This document shows, one piece after another, positions 60,645 through 64,000 of a stretch of DNA of 64,000 nt. Under the pieces are notes generated by a model that searched no databases, was not told the DNA's origin, and was given only the letters and a program-made list of their open reading frames with translations. This DNA comes from Nordella sp. HKS 07. GTDB lineage: Bacteria; Pseudomonadota; Alphaproteobacteria; Rhizobiales; Aestuariivirgaceae. The stretch covers positions 3,428,001 to 3,492,000 of the forward strand of contig NZ_CP049258.1 in assembly GCF_011046735.1 (NCBI RefSeq), read 5' to 3'. Made by a program: the position numbers and the translations under genes. The first letter of the stretch is position 1. Every line of letters begins with the position of its first letter.

Positions 60645-62027
60645 GTGAGCGGACCCACACCTGACACACCGGAGGCGCGCGCCCTCATCACCGGCAAGCG
60701 CCAGCTGATCGACTATATAGCCAAGGGCGAAAAGCCCGAGGCGCAATGGCGTATCGGCACGGAGCACGAGAAATTTCCTTTCCTGACCGACACGCTGGGG
60801 CCCGTCCCCTATGACGGTCCGCGCTCGATCAAGGCGCTGCTGCAGGGACTGAAAGCCCGCTTCGGCTGGACCGGCGTCTATGAGGCGGGCAACATCATCG
60901 CTTTGGCCGATCCCCATGGCCTGGGGTCGATCTCGCTCGAGCCCGGCGGCCAGTTCGAATTGTCCGGCGCGCCATTGAGCACGGTGCATGAGACCTGCGA
61001 CGAGGTCCACAATCATCTGGCGCAGGTGCGCGAGGTGGGCGATGCCCTCGGCATTGGCTTTCTGGGCCTTGGTGCCTCACCCTTGTGGACAAGGGCCGAA
61101 ACGCCGGTCATGCCCAAGGGCCGCTACAACATCATGGCGCCCTATATGGACAAGAAGGGCAAGCTTGGCCGCGACATGATGTTCCGCACCTCGACGGTGC
61201 AGGTCAATCTCGATTTCTCATCCGAAGCCGATATGGTGCAGAAGCTGCGCGTCTCGCTGGCGCTGCAGCCGGTGGCAACCGCGCTCTTCGCCAATTCTCC
61301 GTTCACGGAGGGAAGGCCCAACGGCTATAAGAGCTTCCGTTCCGCCGTCTGGCTCGATACCGATCCCGACCGTTCCGGCATGCTTCCTTTCGCCTTCGAG
61401 GCCGGCATGGGCTATGAGCGCTATGTCGATTATGCGCTCGACGTGCCGATGTATTTCGTCCATCGCGACGGCCACTATCACAACACCGCGGGTGAGAGTT
61501 TCCGCGCCTTCATCGAAGGCAAGTTGCCGCAATTGCCGGGCGTGCGTCCGACGCTCCAGGACTGGTCGGATCATCTGACCACCATCTTCCCGGAAGTGCG
61601 CCTCAAGAAATTCCTCGAGATGCGCGGCGCCGATACCGGTCCCTGGCGCACGCTCTGCGCCTTGCCGGCGCTGTGGGTCGGCATCTTCTATGATCAGACG
61701 GCGCTCGACGGTGCCTGGGAGCTGGTGAAGGACTGGTCGGCCGAGGACCGCCAGAAATTGCGCGAGGCCGTGCCGCGCGAGGCGCTGCAGGCCACCATCA
61801 GGGGCCGCACGGTGCAGGACATCGCCAAGGACATGCTGGCGCTGTCGCGCCAGGGCCTGGGTGAGCGCCGCATCGTCGGCTGCAAAGGCAAAACCGAAAC
61901 GCGCTTCCTCGACGATCTCGATGAGATCGCCGCTTCAGGCCGCACCCGCGCCGAGGATCTGCTGCAGCTCTATGACACGAGCTGGAACCACGATGTGAAG
62001 CGGGTCTTCAGGGATTTTGCCTACTGA
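60645..62027 (+). CDS. gshA: Glutamate-cysteine ligase (plant/alphaproteobacterial type)
   Basis: 460 residues, first step of glutathione synthesis. Sequence hallmarks are WRIGTEHEKFPFL, GSISLEPGGQFELSGAPL, FRTSTVQVNLDFSSEADMV and PALWVGIFYDQTALD. This is the ~450-residue form shared with plants, not the E. coli form. GTG 60645 with AAAGGA eight bases upstream is preferred over the longer frame from 60588. The stop is adjacent to the convergent nitronate monooxygenase stop (no gap). Confidence 0.95.
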   Translation: MSGPTPDTPEARALITGKRQLIDYIAKGEKPEAQWRIGTEHEKFPFLTDTLGPVPYDGPRSIKALLQGLKARFGWTGVYEAGNIIALADPHGLGSISLEPGGQFELSGAPLSTVHETCDEVHNHLAQVREVGDALGIGFLGLGASPLWTRAETPVMPKGRYNIMAPYMDKKGKLGRDMMFRTSTVQVNLDFSSEADMVQKLRVSLALQPVATALFANSPFTEGRPNGYKSFRSAVWLDTDPDRSGMLPFAFEAGMGYERYVDYALDVPMYFVHRDGHYHNTAGESFRAFIEGKLPQLPGVRPTLQDWSDHLTTIFPEVRLKKFLEMRGADTGPWRTLCALPALWVGIFYDQTALDGAWELVKDWSAEDRQKLREAVPREALQATIRGRTVQDIAKDMLALSRQGLGERRIVGCKGKTETRFLDDLDEIAASGRTRAEDLLQLYDTSWNHDVKRVFRDFAY

Positions 62028-63018
62028 TCAGGTGATCTGGACGCCCGGCCTTGTTTTGAGCAGGTCCTCGGCTTCAGCCGAAATCGCGCGCACAATGTTG
62101 CCGGCAGGCTTGATGTCACGGATGAGATCGAGGCCCTCGCCGGCGAAGACGACGGAGGTGCTGGTGTCGCCGGCGCGCGCCGCCGTCCAATAGGCCTCGG
62201 TTTCGCGCGGCAGACTCTTTTCGAGCTCGCTCTCATTCCCATGCCATTTGCGCGAAAAGTCATTGACGAGGGCGCGCCCCGTATAGCCGTCGGGCCAGGG
62301 CAGTTCGCGCACGATGTCGAAGACGCGGGTGCGTAGCGTGTCGTCACTGCGCGCTTGCGTCAGGAGATGTTTCACCTTGTCGCTGCCGAGCGCTTCCGGC
62401 GTTGCCCAGAAGCGCGTGCCGACCAATATGCCGGAAGCGCCGAGCATCAGCGCCGCCGCGAGACCGCGCCCGTCCGAAAGTCCGCCCGCCGCGACCACCG
62501 GCACACTGCCCGCGATATCCACCACCGCCGGGGTGAGGGTGAGCGTCGTGCGCCCGGCTTTGCCATGGCCGCCGGCTTCCGTACCTTGCGCCACGATGAT
62601 GTCGGCGCCGGCATCGAAGCGCCCGCTTGGCGCCGTCGAGATCCTGCACCTGGCAAAGGAGCTTGACGCCCGCCGCCTTGATGCGCGGCGCGAAGTGCAT
62701 CTCGTCACCGAAAGCGAGGCCGAAGACCTTGGGATCGCGCTCCAATGCCTGGTCGAAGAGCTCGGGAAATTGCTGCAGCGACCAGGTGATGTAGCCGACA
62801 CCGATCCGCGCATTGCCGGCGGCGCGGAACTGCTCGTCCATCCACGCGGCGCCGCCATAGCCGGCTTTCGGATTGCCATAGCCGCCGCCGATCATGCCGA
62901 AGCCGCCGGCCTGGCTGACCGCTGCGGCGAGTCTGCCGCCAGCGACGCCACCCATCGGCGCCAGAATGATCGGATGAATGATGCCGAGCAACCTGGTCAG
63001 CGCCGTGGTGATGGCCAT
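62028..63018 (-). pseudogene. Nitronate monooxygenase (2-nitropropane dioxygenase family), frameshifted
   Basis: FMN enzyme oxidising alkyl nitronates. From ATG 63018 the frame reads PIILAPMGGVAGGRLAAAVS, then GGFGMIGGGYG and LLCQVQDLDGAKRA, and then breaks near 62616. In another frame it continues FDAGADIIVAQGTEAGGHG and VPVVAAGGLSDGRGLAAALML, then GTRFWATPEAL to the end. One extra base in the GCGC-rich spot explains the break; the joined protein of about 329 residues is a normal length. The class I NMO catalytic His lies in EAGGHG. Probable sequencing error or recent mutation. Confidence 0.88.
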
Positions 63019-63109
63019 GATCTTGTGATCTCCTTGCAACGGGGAAGATCAGTATGCGCTGGAGTCTTTACGGAAAGTCATGCAACTTTTCGGGAGCACG
63101 CATGCATCG

Positions 63110-63991
63110 CTATTCCGCCGCCATCAGCTGGCGCGGCATGTTGGAGATGCTTTCCGAGATATGGCGGCCAAGCGCTTCGGCGGCGGAGCTCCGGCGGCCC
63201 GGCCGGTGCACGATGCCGATGCGGAATTGGTTGAGCTTCGGAAATCCATCCTTCTCGGTGAGAAGCCGCATGCCGGGGCGCAGGCAGATTTCCGGTATGG
63301 CGCCGACCGCGAGCCCGGCCAGCACGGCGGCATTCACCGCATTGGAATTGGGGCTCGAATAGGCGATGCGGTATTTGCGCCCCTGGCGCTCAAGCGCGCC
63401 GATGGTCAGCGCCCGCCATTCGCAGCCCGTATGCGACAGTGCTACGGGCAAGGTGTCGAGCATATGCACACTGTGACGCTGCGAGGTCACCCAGACCAGG
63501 TTCTCGGTGCGCACGATCTCATCGGCGATGATTTCCGAGCAGGCGGTGACGAGCGACAGATCGAGCTCGCCATGGCGGGCACGCTCGAACAGGACGGGGC
63601 TCATGGCGCAGTCGACATTGACGGTCACCAAGGGATGGGTGCGCGAGAAGCGGGCGAGGATCTCAGGCAGAAAGCGGTCGGCATAATCGTCAGGCGTGCC
63701 GAAGCGCAGCGTGCCGGTGATCTCGGGCTTGGTGAAAGCGGCCACCGCCTCGTCGTTCAGATTTACGATGCGCCTGGCATATTCGATGAGGCGCTCGCCA
63801 TCGGCGGTGAACCGGCTCTGCCGTCCGTCGCGGGTGAAGAGCGGCCGGCCGACCAGCTCCTCGAGCCGCTTCATCTGCATGGAAACGGCTGACTGTGTCT
63901 TGTGCACTTCCTCGGCGGCGCGGGTGAAATTGCCGGTGTCGGCAATGGCCAGGAATGTCTTCAACAGATCGACATCGAGATTGGGAATCAT
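63110..63991 (-). CDS. LysR family transcriptional regulator
   Basis: 293 residues. HTH LLKTFLAIADTGNFTRAAEE with HKTQSAVSMQMKRLEELVG (about 8-62), then an effector domain with LDLSLVTACSEIIADEIVRT. Similar regulators in Alphaproteobacteria sit beside nitronate monooxygenase genes. The start at 63991 gives MIPNLDVDLLKTF. It and the monooxygenase are on the same strand, 91 bases apart, with the regulator upstream. Confidence 0.93.
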   Translation of the reverse strand: MIPNLDVDLLKTFLAIADTGNFTRAAEEVHKTQSAVSMQMKRLEELVGRPLFTRDGRQSRFTADGERLIEYARRIVNLNDEAVAAFTKPEITGTLRFGTPDDYADRFLPEILARFSRTHPLVTVNVDCAMSPVLFERARHGELDLSLVTACSEIIADEIVRTENLVWVTSQRHSVHMLDTLPVALSHTGCEWRALTIGALERQGRKYRIAYSSPNSNAVNAAVLAGLAVGAIPEICLRPGMRLLTEKDGFPKLNQFRIGIVHRPGRRSSAAEALGRHISESISNMPRQLMAAE

Positions 63992-64000
63992 GGTCGCATG

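Overview
The window is high-GC, densely packed DNA from an alphaproteobacterium, most likely of the order Hyphomicrobiales (Rhizobiales). The evidence is the run ubiA / rsmE / gshA next to tldE, cysQ and a DUF4170 gene, the EAL / HAD (TIGR01459 type) / MaoC / ribF block, DUF1127 and DUF1488 proteins, a GGAAC-N17-GTT promoter of the EcfG type, and two copies of a RIME-like intergenic palindrome. I cannot name the genus. No plasmid, replication or conjugation genes are visible.

Region 0-8.7 kb is catabolic. An amidase (cut by the window edge), cobalt-type nitrile hydratase alpha and beta subunits and their activator form an operon turning nitriles into amides and then acids. A LysR regulator and an M20-family carbamoylase follow. 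Next come a cytochrome c fused to a molybdopterin-oxidoreductase-like domain and a two-gene queuosine unit (queF plus a VUT transporter).

Region 7.6-31.6 kb is an accessory, envelope-directed stretch. It holds three related AraC regulators, a Tat-exported DUF1254/DUF1214 protein, a DUF2092 protein coupled to a small exported protein and followed by an outer-membrane barrel, an EF-hand protein, an HWE/HisKA_2-type histidine kinase, tiny membrane peptides, a Crp/Fnr regulator and a DUF892 protein. These are followed by a 13-repeat TPR protein translationally coupled to a membrane-anchored alpha/beta hydrolase, an RTX protein, a cysteine-type arylsulfatase and a GH25 lysozyme. A fragment of a formylglycine-generating enzyme, the maturase that such sulfatases need, lies 12 kb from the sulfatase.

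Region 31.6-35.3 kb looks like a small island beside tRNA-Phe: an SLC13 permease plus glutaminase, a serine-recombinase remnant and a tyrosine-integrase remnant ending next to the tRNA 3' end.

Region 35.3-64 kb is mainly core genome: an RpiR regulator, an MHS-type transporter, AsmA, a CopA copper ATPase with divergent CsoR, a two-DTG aspartic-protease-like protein, a MocR regulator, an omega-aminotransferase, the EAL-HAD-MaoC-ribF block, a LysR/PNPOx pair, an MFS exporter, and hydrolase / DUF4170 / cysQ / tldE / ubiA, rsmE, gshA, nitronate monooxygenase and a final LysR gene.

Four otherwise normal genes (queF, the TPR-linked hydrolase, glsA and nitronate monooxygenase) each carry one single-base frameshift, three of them in a G or C run. 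Residual sequencing error is the simplest explanation, and their pseudogene labels should be read with that caution.
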